In this document: positions 52,407-64,000 of the stretch, piece by piece
Layout of the letters: the number at the start of each line of letters is the position of its first letter
Position numbering within the stretch: position 1 is the first letter of the stretch
The notes under the pieces: generated by a model
Database searches by the model: none
Told to the model about the DNA's origin: nothing
Seen by the model: only the letters and a program-made list of their open reading frames with translations
NCBI GenBank assembly: GCA_963693285.1
Contig: OY848918.1
Span: 20,285,484-20,349,483, forward strand
DNA: 64,000 nucleotides
Reading direction: 5' to 3'
Source of the DNA: Xestospongia muta
Lineage: Eukaryota > Porifera > Demospongiae > Haplosclerida > Petrosiidae
Program-made: the position numbers and the translations under genes

Positions 52407-53058
52407 CTTATAGTGTAACTATAGAAGTCAATATATGTATAAATGAATTAATAAATTTATTCTTAGAAATGTTAGAGCTTCACAGAAGTTTATGTATGGG
52501 TTCATTGTAATACACAGTTCATATCATCAATGTCATACTTGAGAGCTATATAGTTTATTACAATGACATTGCAATCACCATGCAGATTGATACCATGGTG
52601 TATTACTATTACTATGCAATGCTATCATCATAGTCATTTTTGATGACATATCATTAATCTATATCATTTTTAAAGTGTAGTATCAAAGATTTAAGCTAAC
52701 CCTCTAGTTAATAAGCATGCATTTTTCATGCATAATAATTCATCTAAATTAGACAATGTGTACTTTTATATATTACAAGGATTATAGATCAGAGATCTAT
52801 TTATTTAATTATACAGTATATCACTTTGTAAAATGAGGAAATAGCTATAGGTCCAGAATAAAGTCATATTTTACTGTGTACAGGATTTATAAGTAATTTA
52901 GCATTATTATCAATATTAACTTCATCAAAGAAATATTTTATCAACTACATGAAAAAAAATTGATAGACTACAAAAAGGAACCAAAAAATATAGCTAAGAA
53001 ACTGCAGTCACTACTAGTACTGTTACATGTTCCCTTTTATAAAGATTAGTATCACTGC

Positions 53059-53379
53059 TCATTTCTTCTTTCGTGGATCAATAACTTGGAGAGTGCAATA
53101 AGCTGTCAAATCATCAACGGTTGGTCCTTCAACAACCTCAACTATAAAAGGACCTTGATTCAACGGATAATGTGAAACAGTGGGCTTTTGTCCAAGTGTG
53201 TAGTTGAACTCAACAAAAATTGTTTCTCCAGAAACTAAAATCTTGAAAGAACCAGACACATAATCCCTTCCTTCAGCCTGTATGCAAATTTATATAATAC
53301 AAGCAATGTTTTGATTATAATTTATAATATACCTGTATAGTGCCTCTTGTAACTATCTCAGTTGGATTTGATTGCCACC
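53059..53379 (-). pseudogene. Truncated copy of the small-protein gene
   Basis: Exon 3 (53059-53277) is open and close to that of the gene at 30834 (SGSFKILVSGETIFVEFNYT; VDDLTAYCTLQVIDPRKKK). Exon 2 survives only from 53333 to about 53379 and is cut at the inverted repeat 53386-53471; exon 1 and the rest of exon 2 are gone. The gene cannot be made from here unless a new 5' exon is used. Confidence 0.8.
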
Positions 53380-53385
53380 ATAGAT

Positions 53386-53471
53386 TAATAATGAGATTAA
53401 GTAATAATGAGATTAAGTAATATAGATTACTTAATGAGATTAAGTAATCTATATTACTTAATCTCATTATT
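53386..53471. repeat. Inverted and direct repeat at the gene truncation
   Basis: Arms 53403-53433 and 53441-53471 are perfect 31-bp complements with a 7-base spacer. The left arm is preceded by a direct repeat of TAATGAGATTAAGTAA-type units. The break in the small-protein gene is at its left edge. Confidence 0.92.
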
Positions 53472-53942
53472 GGTACTCTAGATATCAGTATTTTTATCAA
53501 TTTACATAAACAGATGAATCTATTACTGATATATTTTAAATAACACAGGAGAAGGCGATAGACAAGGTAACAACTGTCTTAGATCTAGTCATCCCGTATA
53601 TTAGTGACAAATACAACTGCCTAACTCAATAAGACAACAGCTGCCCTTACTTTGCATGTTGAAATGTTAACATAACTAGATTCCTGAGTAATTCCATGTT
53701 GAGATAATCTCCTTTGGTTCATTTTGAAAAATGGTTATAAGCTCTCTCTCTCTCCAACATACAATTAGAAAGCAACTGTTACGTTCTCCACTTATGAAAT
53801 CTAGCACCTTTTCATTTAATCATGCTGTAATTCTCAAACAATATATGCAAAGCAGCTGTTGCTTTTCTATAGGCATGACTGAAGTCTATCACCTATTGCT
53901 GCTGTTGAGCTGTAATATATGGGAGGGAAGCTTTCTATAAGG

Positions 53943-53950
53943 TATATAAA
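53943..53950 (+). promoter_or_regulatory. Possible TATA box for the gene at 54046
   Basis: TATATAAA lies about 100 bases before the start codon. The leader after it (AGATCAATCAGAGACTTCTT) resembles the leader of the minus-strand gene at 31283, suggesting both inherited one promoter. Weak evidence, as such words are frequent in AT-rich DNA. Confidence 0.4.
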
Positions 53951-54045
53951 AGATCTTTCTTATCTTAGTTTTCAGATCAATCAGAGACTTCTTCAGATTA
54001 AATTCCTCTTCAACTCACAATCATCAGACGTCAATTGAAAGAATC

Positions 54046-54505
54046 ATGAGTAGTGATTATTACAGTAGTTATTTTAATAATAAATGTGTACCTGAGTTAA
54101 TGTTTTCTTCTTTGTATATAGCGTTTGATATTACTGCCTTAAACAGTTCAGGTACACCATTACATGTTATGTATGGAATTGTAAATGAATGGTGGCTGTC
54201 ACATCCAAACAAGCTTAATACTCAAGGCTTTATCCAGGTATGTTATAAATTATCAAATCTGTAATTTTACTTGATAAATTTGTGTACAGGCTTCTGGCAA
54301 AGACTCAACATCTGGTATTTTCAAGATTTTAGTTTCCGGTGGAGAAATTTTGGTTGAGTTTTCTTATAAACCTGGACAAAAGCCCAACTTTACATTGAAA
54401 AATTTAACCTCAAGTCCTTGTATTGCTCAGATTACTAATGAACCTCATGTTCAAGGTATGACAACTTACTGCACTTTCCAAATTGTTGATTCAAAACAAC
54501 AATAA
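54046..54505 (+). CDS. Intact small protein, second family member (about 136 residues)
   Basis: Exon 54046-54237 begins MSSDYYSSYFNNK and reads through to WWLSHPNKLNTQGFIQ; after a 52-base intron the second exon 54290-54505 continues to TAA. Matches to the gene at 30834 are the ITALNSSGTP / ITLIDNTGS turn, SGIFKILVSG and TTYCTFQIVD near the end. A 36-base stretch in exon 1 (GTGTAC...TATATAG, about 54086-54121) coincides with the family's exon 1/2 border and keeps the frame, so it may be a very short intron; with it removed the protein is 123 residues. No signal peptide or membrane segment. Function unknown; an aegerolysin-like fold is only a weak suggestion. It has its own TATA-like element. 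Confidence 0.7.
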
Positions 54506-55080
54506 TGAGCTGTGATGCCAAACTTGAAAAAGGGAATACATAACAGTACAAATAGAGACTAAAGATTTGCAGTTATTTTTTGTTTCCCTTATCGTATAGG
54601 CCATTATTTCATATTATGTACTTGTTAAAAAGATTTTTGATAAAGTTAACATTAATAATTACACTAAATTACTTTATCTAGTGTAATTACTTGATAGTAT
54701 TAAAAAGTATTAATGGTGATCAACATAGACACCTCTGTCACTTTGATGTCAGTTATAGAGTTTAATAATCTCAATGTGACTTGCAGAAGTCAATCATAAG
54801 ATACACGTTTATTATGTGGAGTCATAACTGCTTTAATAGTAGTTCTCAATACAATAGTTACAATTTTAGATTTCTGAGGCTGAGCTCCTTATAGCAGTCC
54901 TGACTGTCATAATGCAAGAAACAGTTGGTATATTTATAAAACAGATCAATAATTCAAGGTATTAACACGTATTCAATAATATTAGAAGGCAGATATTACT
55001 TTTTCTAATTAGGAAATCTATCACTTTCTCCTGTTGGCTTTTGTAATTGTTATATAATATAAAGGAGGGCAGTTGTTGGC
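54506..55080. other. Non-coding, 3' of the small-protein gene
   Basis: AT-rich with scattered short repeats. No coding region recognised. Confidence 0.5.
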
Positions 55081-55480
55081 TTTTATAAATTTAAGATCAA
55101 AAGTTATCAAGTTGGTTAGCTATAATTATCAATCAAATATATAAAAGGGAAATTGAGTAGCAGTTTGTAATTGTCAACACTATGGGCCAGGCCACTGGCC
55201 TCATAGTGCTCACACTATCTATAATGACTAATTTTACCTGTTTGTATTTCAGGTATCATTATACAATGAAAGAAAACCCACTGTTGTACCTAGTTAGAAA
55301 TGAACCACATATTTCTTTTTGACCAATTGTTATTCTCAACAATATATGATGGCAGGAGCATCTGTTACCATGTCTATAGCTTTGTCTTGTTTTATTTTAA
55401 GTATATCAGTAATAAATGATATTTTTGTTTGTTTTTCTTCTATTATGTAGATAGAAAAACATGTATATAACTACATTCCT
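55080..55480 (+). repeat. Dispersed non-coding repeat, copy 2
   Basis: Diverged counterpart (plus orientation) of 32430-32815. It contains a small GGCCAGGCCACTGGCC-type hairpin at about 55184-55202 that the other copy lacks. Confidence 0.65.
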
Positions 55481-56319
55481 GTAGTTGAGCAATTTGAAGT
55501 TGATAAAATCTCTTCATGTTCATTTAACTTGAGGAACTTTAATTAAATCTTATGAAAAGTGTTATAATCTCTCTCTCTTTCTCTCTCTCTCATATCAATT
55601 GTTGAAAGCAACTGAAGATATATTATAATTAATTAAATCTTAATTACCTTTATGATTTTATTTTATTTCATTTGATAGCTTATTAGATGGTTAGTACATT
55701 TATAATGAAATAAAGTGAACTAAATTTACAAACCTCATAATTAATTTGATAAAAACGTTAATACCTTAAATCAGTGACAACAATGAACTAACTTAATAAC
55801 TGTTAATTTTGTTTTATGCATATCTAGTTCAGTTCTCAATAATGTCTATTATAGAACTCAAGCTAAAAAAACCATAATAAATTGTCATGTTAGATCACCA
55901 AGCAGTACTATTTCTATTGGGAAATGAATTTCTGCTTATATTTGCCTGTAGGTGTGAGGTATCTATTGCATTTCCTTGTTTTAATATTATAATTTCTCGT
56001 GTAAATTTGTTTTGTAGATTGCAATAATGGGAGTAAGGACATTATGTACCACATTCTCATGTCAACTACAAGAACATCCAGAATTGTCATAATTGGAGAG
56101 CAGTTGTGACAGCTATGAAAGATATCACCTATAGTTCCACTGTTTGTGCTACATGTATCAACATGCCATTAGAGGGCAGCTGTTGCTGCTTAGGAAATAT
56201 ATCACCTTCTCCATTGACAAGCGGACTTGCAGCTGTTGCCTCTTTAAGATTGAAATCTATCATGTTCTGATGGTCAGTTGTAATTATCAACAGTATATTA
56301 AAAGCTATGTCCAATTGTC

Positions 56320-56600
56320 AACACTAGGGAATTAGCTATCTGTTGCCTTGCATCTTTAGTTAAGTAATCTATATTGCTTAAATACACCTTTTTACATACC
56401 AGATATCAGCATGCAATGAAAAGACAGCTGTTGCCTTATTGAGTTAGGCAGCTGTATTTATCAATGTTATATTGGGCAGGAGCTAGGGCAGTTGTACCTT
56501 GTCTATTGTTTTCTCCTGTTTATTTTAAGCATATCAGTAATGGATGATATCTGTTTATGTAGATTGTTAAATAAATTAAATTGTATAACTAGATTCTTGA
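56320..56600 (+). repeat. Dispersed non-coding repeat, copy 3
   Basis: Shares the TTAAGCATATCAGTAATGGATGAT block and neighbouring sequence with 32430-32815 and 55080-55480. Shorter and more diverged. Confidence 0.5.
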
Positions 56601-56664
56601 GCAGCTCTATGTTGACATGATCTGTTTTGGTTCATTTGTGGAAAGAAGGTTGTGAAAAGTGGTT

Positions 56665-56702
<38 letters not shown>

Positions 56703-57330
56703 AGACATGATATGCACACACTCTCTCTCTGTCTTTCATCTACTTTATACGTTTATTCATTTTGAAAGGTCATCAGCTAGTTATAGTCCACACATCATAC
56801 AGACTTGCATAGACAGCACTTTTTGAGAAATCCATTAATTAAATGAACTTAATTCACAAGCCATAAATAGAATGATAGATCTTAATTTTTAAATGTAACA
56901 GCCATCCAATCATATATTGTGTGAAAATTACTATACAGGTGGTCAACAAGACAAAGTGAAAGATTACTTAAACAGAAAGATAATATCTGCCCTCTTATAT
57001 TATTACATGTTGATACCTGGAATTTAAGTTGAAATGCTAAGGAATCTGCTAATAACTAAACCACTTGATCTTGTATTATGACAATCATAATGTTTGGACT
57101 AATGATGACTAATCTCTTGAACAGGATGGTCTATTCATTTTGATTTGTATAAACTATCATTTGTAGAAAGTCTCCTGTTTCAGATAAGGTTAACATTGAA
57201 CCATTATCAATAAGTGATTATAACAATGTTTTATATAGAAAGTGGATATAATATAATATATGACAATAAATAGGTACTGTATTAGTGGATAAATATATGA
57301 ATATGAAAATGTCAGGTCAATATACTAAAT
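56600..57330. other. Non-coding with a short CT microsatellite
   Basis: A CT run at about 56670-56700. A stretch at 56925-56990 resembles 9150-9215 (CTATACAGGTGGTCAACAAG), showing another dispersed repeat. No gene. Confidence 0.5.
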
Positions 57331-57333
57331 GTA

Positions 57334-57450
57334 AAAAAAACCTTTCCCACAGTCCTTACATATGAAGGGTTTTTCTCCAGTATGAACATGAGAATGACAC
57401 AGTAACTGACTATGATATGAGAACTTTTTCCACATGTAGTACATTAATGA
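57334..57450 (-). pseudogene. C2H2 zinc-finger relic
   Basis: The minus strand reads [20 protein letters not shown], then ICKDCGKGF, the end of one Kruppel-type finger, the canonical HTGEKPF linker and the start of the next. Upstream, finger-like pieces (CVVCN, CTTCGK) appear only in another frame with a stop. The fragment is too short and shifted to be a gene; it is a decayed piece of a zinc-finger gene. Confidence 0.65.
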
Positions 57451-57755
57451 TTTATAGAATTGCATACAACACAAGTAAAATGACTTGATGTAGTTGATAC
57501 ACTTTGTGATTGATGATGTATATGACAATGTGTGTTGAGGTTAGCTTCTAGACTAAATGTACTGGAAAATTCCAGTATACAAATGTTATATTATCAATCA
57601 TTCTACATGGACATATCTCAATATATTTTATATAGATAAAAACTTCTAACTAAGAAGGAAGGAACTATTGCTCATTTCATAACTATATTTGGACATCAAG
57701 TAATAGTATGAAATAAAGAAAAAATAAAAGATATGAAATATGAGGTGTCGTTTGT

Positions 57756-58020
57756 ATAAACATTTGAAAATTATCATGATATATGATAAATCATGCATTA
57801 TTTAGTAAAATTAATCATATATTATTTAATATATCATGATAATTTCCAATTTTGACACAAACAGCTATGGGTCGCCATTTTTGTTAAAATTTGAAAATTA
57901 TCATGATATATTAAATAAGTCATTATTTATGAAATAACTCTTGATTTATTTAATATATGATGCATTATTTAGTATATCACAATTTATTTAACAAATAATG
58001 AGCATTGAAGTAAATCAATT
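57756..58020. repeat. AT-rich hairpin repeat, MITE-like
   Basis: GAAAATTATCATGATATAT occurs at 57764 and 57892, and its complement TATATCATGATAATTTCC at about 57832-57850. GACACAAACAGC recurs at about 57857 and 58023. The pattern of inverted and direct repeats fits nested short hairpin elements. Confidence 0.55.
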
Positions 58021-59767
58021 ATGACACAAACAGCACTCCATAATGAAAACTTCAAGTATATCACTAGATCTAATAATACATATGACATTTATTAATAAAT
58101 ATACCAAAAAATAGAAACACTGTCTTGATAATCTTCATAGTATGAATGAACACATGATTGTAAACAGTCTATATTATGAAGTAACAAATTGCAACGTATA
58201 ATTAATATCAACTAACTTGTTATTATATGTCCCATTCACTGTTATATCTGACTATGCATGTTGTCTCAATGTTATCAAATCATTAATGAACACCTTTTAA
58301 TATATGATATATCTGGCAGCAGCTCATCTGACATTATACATCATGATGACACAGTAAGTGAAGTCTAGTAGAGATGAGTCTATGTATTAAATAATAGAGA
58401 AAGGTCATTTAATACTCTGAAATGAAGGAAGTCATATGAAACTGAATAGTTACTAAAATCATTAAAATGAGCTAATGTACATTAGATTTATTGTATATGT
58501 CCTTTTTGTCCTGTGAGTTATTTCATTGTTATATTCTATATGATATTAACACATTAATTTCTGTCTCTTTTATATTCTTGTCAAGTTGACATTAGATACA
58601 ATCATTAACATCATTGAGTCTTCACTTATAACAAGTACCAAAGTTAATAGCAGTATTAACTCAACATTGTCAACTATTTCTTCACTGTCTACTTTAAAGT
58701 AGTCTATTCCATTGATATTATAGATGTTAGTGTGTTACTAGTTAGAAACTGATAAGAGTAGTGTAGTTAGTAGAACTAGAAAAGCTTTGACAAAATATGG
58801 AAATCAAGTATGCTTATAAACTATAGATATTGTTTTAGAGTATCCCTTATATTGTCCTTTACAGCTAGGTTGATCAGTTATATAAATAGTTTACTGTACT
58901 GGACATATACTAATTTATGTATCCACTTCTTTTGATAATGATAGACAGTTTTCAGTACATAGTTATTGCTGTGTTCATTACTTTCAACCATTTTAAATAC
59001 ACACCAGTAAATAAAGCTAAGATAATAGTTAATAATCTGGAGAGATCATTGTGTTTCTATACGATATCATTATAGGAATGTATATGTGTAAAGTAACTAT
59101 GATCTTTTCTATAGCTTGTAACTGATAAGACACTAGTACAAAGGATAGAGATAAACTTAATGAAGAAGTACTTTGTTAATCTATAGAGGAGATAAAGGAG
59201 AGTGCAGCCATTTAAAGGAAATCAACAATGTTATATGTGCTGTGAAAATGAACAACATTAAAGTAAAATTACCCAACAATTTTAATATATATTGTTGTCA
59301 GTCATAATTATTATTTTTACTATTATCTCTTATAAAATCTTATACATTTTATTTGGGAGTTACATATAATTATACTTGTACATCGTATTGTTATAATTAA
59401 CCCTGAAATCGAAAGGGTTAAAAATTTACCACCTCATGGCGGTTATGAAGCTTTGTTGAAATGCCCAGCTATTTACCTCATACTGGGACATAGAAGAGAA
59501 TAGAATGTAGAGACCTTAGTTGATACAAATGAACACTTTAAGGTAGGTGTAATATATACAATATTGAACAACAAAAGTAGTCACAAGTTAGTTTGAGCTA
59601 ACTAGTTTATTACCTTTTTTATACATTTTAACTCTAGATGTAGCAATGTAGTAGTGGCAATTGTATATGTGAGAGTGATGTGTCCACCCAGAAATGTCGA
59701 TGTGTTAAAGAAACTTATTTCTGGTGACACAAGGTTTAAAATTGTTGTAGTAGTTATTTTTATAATA
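58021..59767. other. Intergenic, no gene recognised
   Basis: AT-rich. I saw no coding sequence, RNA gene or clear element. Confidence 0.5.
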
Positions 59768-60310
59768 TAGGAATGTGTCTGAGGCTATTACAAAGTGGGT
59801 GTGGTCTCAACCCAGATATAACAGAAAACCTTTAAGAAACAGTTTTTGTAGGTAACTTTGGTAATTTGAAGTTTGAAGTTGTCTGTAATGGTCATTCTTA
59901 TACTATAGTATTGTGGCTGGCTATTTAAAAGTGGGTGTGGTCTCAACCCAGATATAACAGAAAACTATTAAGAAACAGTTTTTGCAGATAACTTTGGTAA
60001 TTTAAAGTTTGAAGTTGTCTGTAATGGTCATTTTTATACTATAGGAATGTGGCTGAGGCTATTAAAAATTACGTGTGGTCTGAGTGGTCTTCACCCAGAT
60101 ATAACAGAAAGCGTTAAAGAAACAGTTGTTGCTGGTAACTTAAGGTTAGAACTTGTCTGTAATAATCATTTTCATAATATGGGAATGTGGCCAAAGCTAT
60201 TACAAAGTGGGTGTGGTGTCTCCACCCAGATAAAGCAGGAAACCTATTAAGAAACAACTATTGCTAGTAACTTAAGGTTTGAAGTTGCCTGTAATAGTCC
60301 TCTTAGATAC
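59768..60310 (+). repeat. Minisatellite, about 137-bp period, four units
   Basis: Units start at about 59768, 59906, 60042 and 60179, each with GAATGTGGCTGAGGC(T)ATT, a GTGGGTGTGGTCT block, CCCAGATATAACAGAAA and a GTAACTTTGG-type tail. The third and fourth units keep an open frame (60047-60250; LHPDITESVKETVVAGNLRL) while the first two do not, so an old coding repeat is possible but unproven. Confidence 0.85.
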
Positions 60311-61200
60311 CATAATATAATGTTAGTCAAATCACTTATATCAGAGCTACAATATTGATATTGAGTTCTACTGTTCTGTTGTACATATAGGGTACATAGA
60401 AGAGGATGTCTCTTCATACAGTGACTAATCCTAACAAAAAATGTAATGAAAATAAAATTTTTGAAGACAACAACATTCTTTAAGAGATATTTTTATAAGA
60501 ATAGAAGATAGATATTTAACATGTGTTGCTAAGCAACAAAAGGCTAAGGATCACTTTAGACAGTGCACTTATATGATATCCTTTTTATTCATAGTTGTAA
60601 GAGTTTTAGTGACAGATTTAGCTGTTAAAATCGCAAACCAGCAAAATCCCTTTTAGTTTAGATCACTTACATAATAGAAGGAATTGCTCCATAAAAAGGT
60701 AGACTTAAAAATTACAATGTATATGAATACCTAGGTTTATTACATGTCTACTATACAGTTATCATAATCTATACCATTTGTGTGATTTTGTTTGAAGAAT
60801 TGTTGATTAGACCAGAATTCTGCAATTTGTAACAGCTGTCTTAATTGTAATATAGTATCTATGAATATAATTAATAATGTAATTATGAATACAGGATGCT
60901 ATCACATTAATTATTACTTGTTTACTTTTGTCTGGAGTACTTAATTTAATTTCATACCAAAGCAGTAGTTTATAGTAAATTATTGAAGTGAAAATTTTGC
61001 AGATGAGATAACTTCTTGATTCCAATATGGTACATACTGTATATAGTTTTAGTATATATATTGTATTGTTGTATTTATTACTGACACTAGTAAGCAACAA
61101 CTTTGTCTAGTTTAGAAAAAGAGCAGTCAAAATCAATGGTAATCTTGTGGTATGTGTACATAATTAGCCTTTTTCAATTTCCTTGTTGTGGAAACCTTGT
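60311..61200. other. Non-coding stretch
   Basis: AT-rich; nothing recognised. Confidence 0.5.
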
Positions 61201-61204
61201 CATT

Positions 61205-61683
61205 AGGATTTGTGTTACAACAATGAGGTACAACAGAAGGGCTTTGTGTTCTACCATACTGTTATGACTAACTTTCATTCTGTACATCATTACTATCTCC
61301 TCTCTGAGGCAGACTCTTTTTTGATATACTTAGATGTTATAAAAGAAAGCTTCATCTATCTTGTCTTATTGTTCCACAAGCATACCCTTTTTTTTTTCAA
61401 CAGGTCTTAATGATCAACTCCAGTACAAGATTATCAAACCAGACACGATGGAGATGGTAATGTATTTTTTCTATCAATTTCAAGGCGACTGCAGCACCAA
61501 GACCATTATCACCTTTTTTCCATATGTAAGGAACAATCTCACACACATATATATATCCTGTTGTAACATGTACCCTCATCTAGATTATAAATTCACAACA
61601 AAGTGGCTTTTTGGTATATTCTGTTTCATTGACAAACGTCCTTTGAATGGAACCATAGCTTTATCAATGCTCTTTACCAGGTA
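61205..61683 (+). other. Exon-like pieces of an unknown gene or relic
   Basis: Pieces bordered by splice-like signals: about 61207-61380 (FHSVHHYYLLSEADSFLIYL), 61405-61457 (GLNDQLQYKIIKPDTMEM before GTAATG), about 61486-61526 (GDCSTKTIITFFPY before GTAAGG) and about 61581-61681 (FTTKWLFGIFCFIDKRPLNG before GTATGA). Base composition and amino-acid use look more protein-like than the surroundings. I do not recognise the family, and phases do not all join cleanly, so a decayed gene is as likely as an active one. Confidence 0.25.
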
Positions 61684-62419
61684 TGAATAATTCACTAATT
61701 TTGTTATTCATGCATGTAAGAATTGGTTTTACTTTTTATAGTTTATTAAAATGGAGAAACCAAGATCATAAACCATGTAAGCTCTTATTTCATCTTGTTT
61801 TACACTATCCCATGATTAATATTATCTTAAACAGACACTAACATAGAGGTTTCTCTGTTCAGCTAGACATTGGAGTATGTCACATGTGAAGAAAAGGTAC
61901 AATAGCTCAAGCAATGAGTACCAAGTTATGTTATTAGCTGGGCCATGATGTTTGTCATATGGTATGAACTCTTGTATACTAATGTCCTTGAGATGTGCTT
62001 GGGAATGTCAGAGAAACAACAAAACTACCTTTATCAGGTAAATTTGTTTGTAGTCCTTTTTAAATAGCAATAATTGAAGTCTCTAATTTTTTGCTATGCA
62101 GCTTCTCAAAATAATGACATTTTCAACCTTATTGCTATTAATAACTGATGACTTAATTTCCTAAGCTAATTTCAAAAGGAAATGCTTTAGCAGCAAATAT
62201 CAAATTTAGTTCTCAAATTATTATGACATCAGCTTTTTCAGGTAAATTGAGAGTGTTAATTGAACTACATCATGAACTATTTAGACAATGTTATCATGAT
62301 GTCAGTATAACTTCTAAGATACACTGTGTGGTCCACTTTTCGAGTTAATTGCTTCAGTAAGTAAAACTCTGAGATATACATTTGTCAATTATTCACTTTC
62401 TAGGATTGGTCCTCTTTGT

Positions 62420-63000
62420 AATTCTGTGTAATGCATATGGTAGCTAAAAACTTCATTCCAAGCAAATTACTACAAGTAGCAACTTTAACACTGTTCCATA
62501 CACAGTGGGTAAACATCATCAGTGACTCTTATGTGATCACTTACAAGGTATGTTTGTCACTTTTGAGGACCTTGTATGTGACCATATCAGTCAGTTTTGA
62601 TTATATTAATTTAGACTCAACTGTTTACATATCTGAAGCACTTGAAGTGTTAAGAACCTAGTGTCTTTTCATATAGGTGTATAAAACATTGGGAGATGAT
62701 TCATGCTACATTCAATACTTCCTGAAAAAGATCTAGATACAATTCTAATAAAGTAAGTCAATACTTTTATTATGTGATTACTACATTAAGGACAACACTG
62801 TTATTAAAGTGTATGTGATACTACTGTATTGTAATTATGAAGGTACATATAAACGTGTGTAACTTGTTAGTGTACAGACTAATATCACTTGTTTATTTCA
62901 GAATAAATTGGATTAAGATTTATGGAGAGGAATATCATCATCTGAATTTGTATTATGTACCTGACAAGATGACAATCTTCTGTTTTTTTGCTAAAATACA
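62420..63000 (+). other. Further exon-like pieces, unrecognised
   Basis: About 62431-62547 (KNFIPSKLLQVATLTLFHTQ, then GTATGT), about 62677-62752 (a short frame with a stop after YFLKKI) and about 62903-63000 (NWIKIYGEEYHHLNLYYVPD). They could continue the pieces at 61.2-61.7 kb. The internal stop argues for a relic. No function proposed. Confidence 0.22.
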
Positions 63001-63442
63001 AAAATAGTATGTAGATTCATAGGTCATCACTGCTGTGATCACTGTATTAGCTAACAATAATAATAAGTCATAAAACCTTTATTTTTTAGGTACCAGCCAA
63101 AAAATGAATAACACAGTGTGAATGTACCCTGAAATTCTTTGAGAAAGTTCTGAGGATCAAACAATGAGCCTCGTTAAAAGGTTTTGGAGGTATGGTGACT
63201 TTAATGTTCAAAACACATATATCTGATTTTTGTGTAAAAATTCTGAAATAAAAAAGCAATACATCCTATGAGGTTCATCATCTTGTTGATCTTGAAGTAA
63301 AAAATATTTTGTCAGTAATGGCTAAATCTTGAACAAAATATGCAAGACAGCTTCTACGTATCCTTGCAGTGTCTGATTAGATTGTGCTCTTCAAGTCCAA
63401 TCTAAAACTGCAGGTTCACCATATCCACCCAATGTGCACACA

Positions 63443-64000
<558 letters not shown>

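Noticed and set aside
57325..57528. 67-residue frame as a working zinc-finger gene
   Set aside because: Only one and a half fingers, with upstream finger pieces in another frame.

Overview
The window looks like nuclear DNA of an early-branching animal, most likely a demosponge such as Amphimedon queenslandica (inference). It is AT-rich, with short introns that have clear GT...AG borders. It holds an ankyrin / ROC-COR GTPase / Death-fold gene of the kind expanded in sponges, an animal-type XRN2 locus, and many animal-type transposons (MULE with SWIM and PHD domains, piggyBac, Ty3/gypsy, hAT, Harbinger-like). I saw no bacterial operon, rRNA, tRNA or CRISPR array.

1-15.2 kb, plus strand: one multi-exon gene, apparently structurally intact. 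From position 687 its exons join in phase into about 1,269 codons: ankyrin repeats, a ROC-type GTPase with a large low-complexity insert, a COR-like region, a Death domain, a CARD-like Death fold and a second Death domain. A further Death-domain exon lies at 1-278. The 7.5-kb intron between 7264 and 14722 holds a broken Ty3/gypsy element. A nearly intact 3.9-kb MULE DNA transposon is inserted in it, with about 130-bp terminal inverted repeats, a perfect 9-bp target duplication, and a transposase carrying SWIM, AT-hook and PHD modules.

16.6-18.7 kb: a decayed piggyBac transposase that still has its three catalytic aspartates.

20-53.4 kb: a segmentally duplicated and scrambled region. Two copies of an XRN2 (nuclear 5'-3' exoribonuclease) gene lie on the minus strand (20.1-27.6 and 41.8-48.1 kb). 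Copy 1 lacks exons 3-6 and has several stops. Copy 2 keeps exons 1-8 but decays afterwards. Both share one stop codon, so decay probably began before the duplication. Between them is a recent, almost identical tandem duplication of about 4 kb (33.8-42.0 kb). Around them are hAT remnants, TA and GA microsatellites, and several fragments of a small-protein gene family. Three hairpin-forming inverted repeats (one a perfect 80-bp palindrome) sit in the third copy of one block.

30.8-31.3 and 53.0-54.5 kb: members of a 110-140-residue protein family. Two are intact (30834-31283 minus; 54046-54505 plus), one is truncated by an inverted repeat, and several are only fragments. The layout faintly recalls aegerolysin-like beta-sandwich proteins, but this is not established.

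54.5-64 kb: mostly non-coding, with dispersed repeats, a C2H2 zinc-finger relic, a minisatellite of about 137 bp period, uncertain exon-like pieces at 61.2-63.0 kb, and a long CT microsatellite near the right end.
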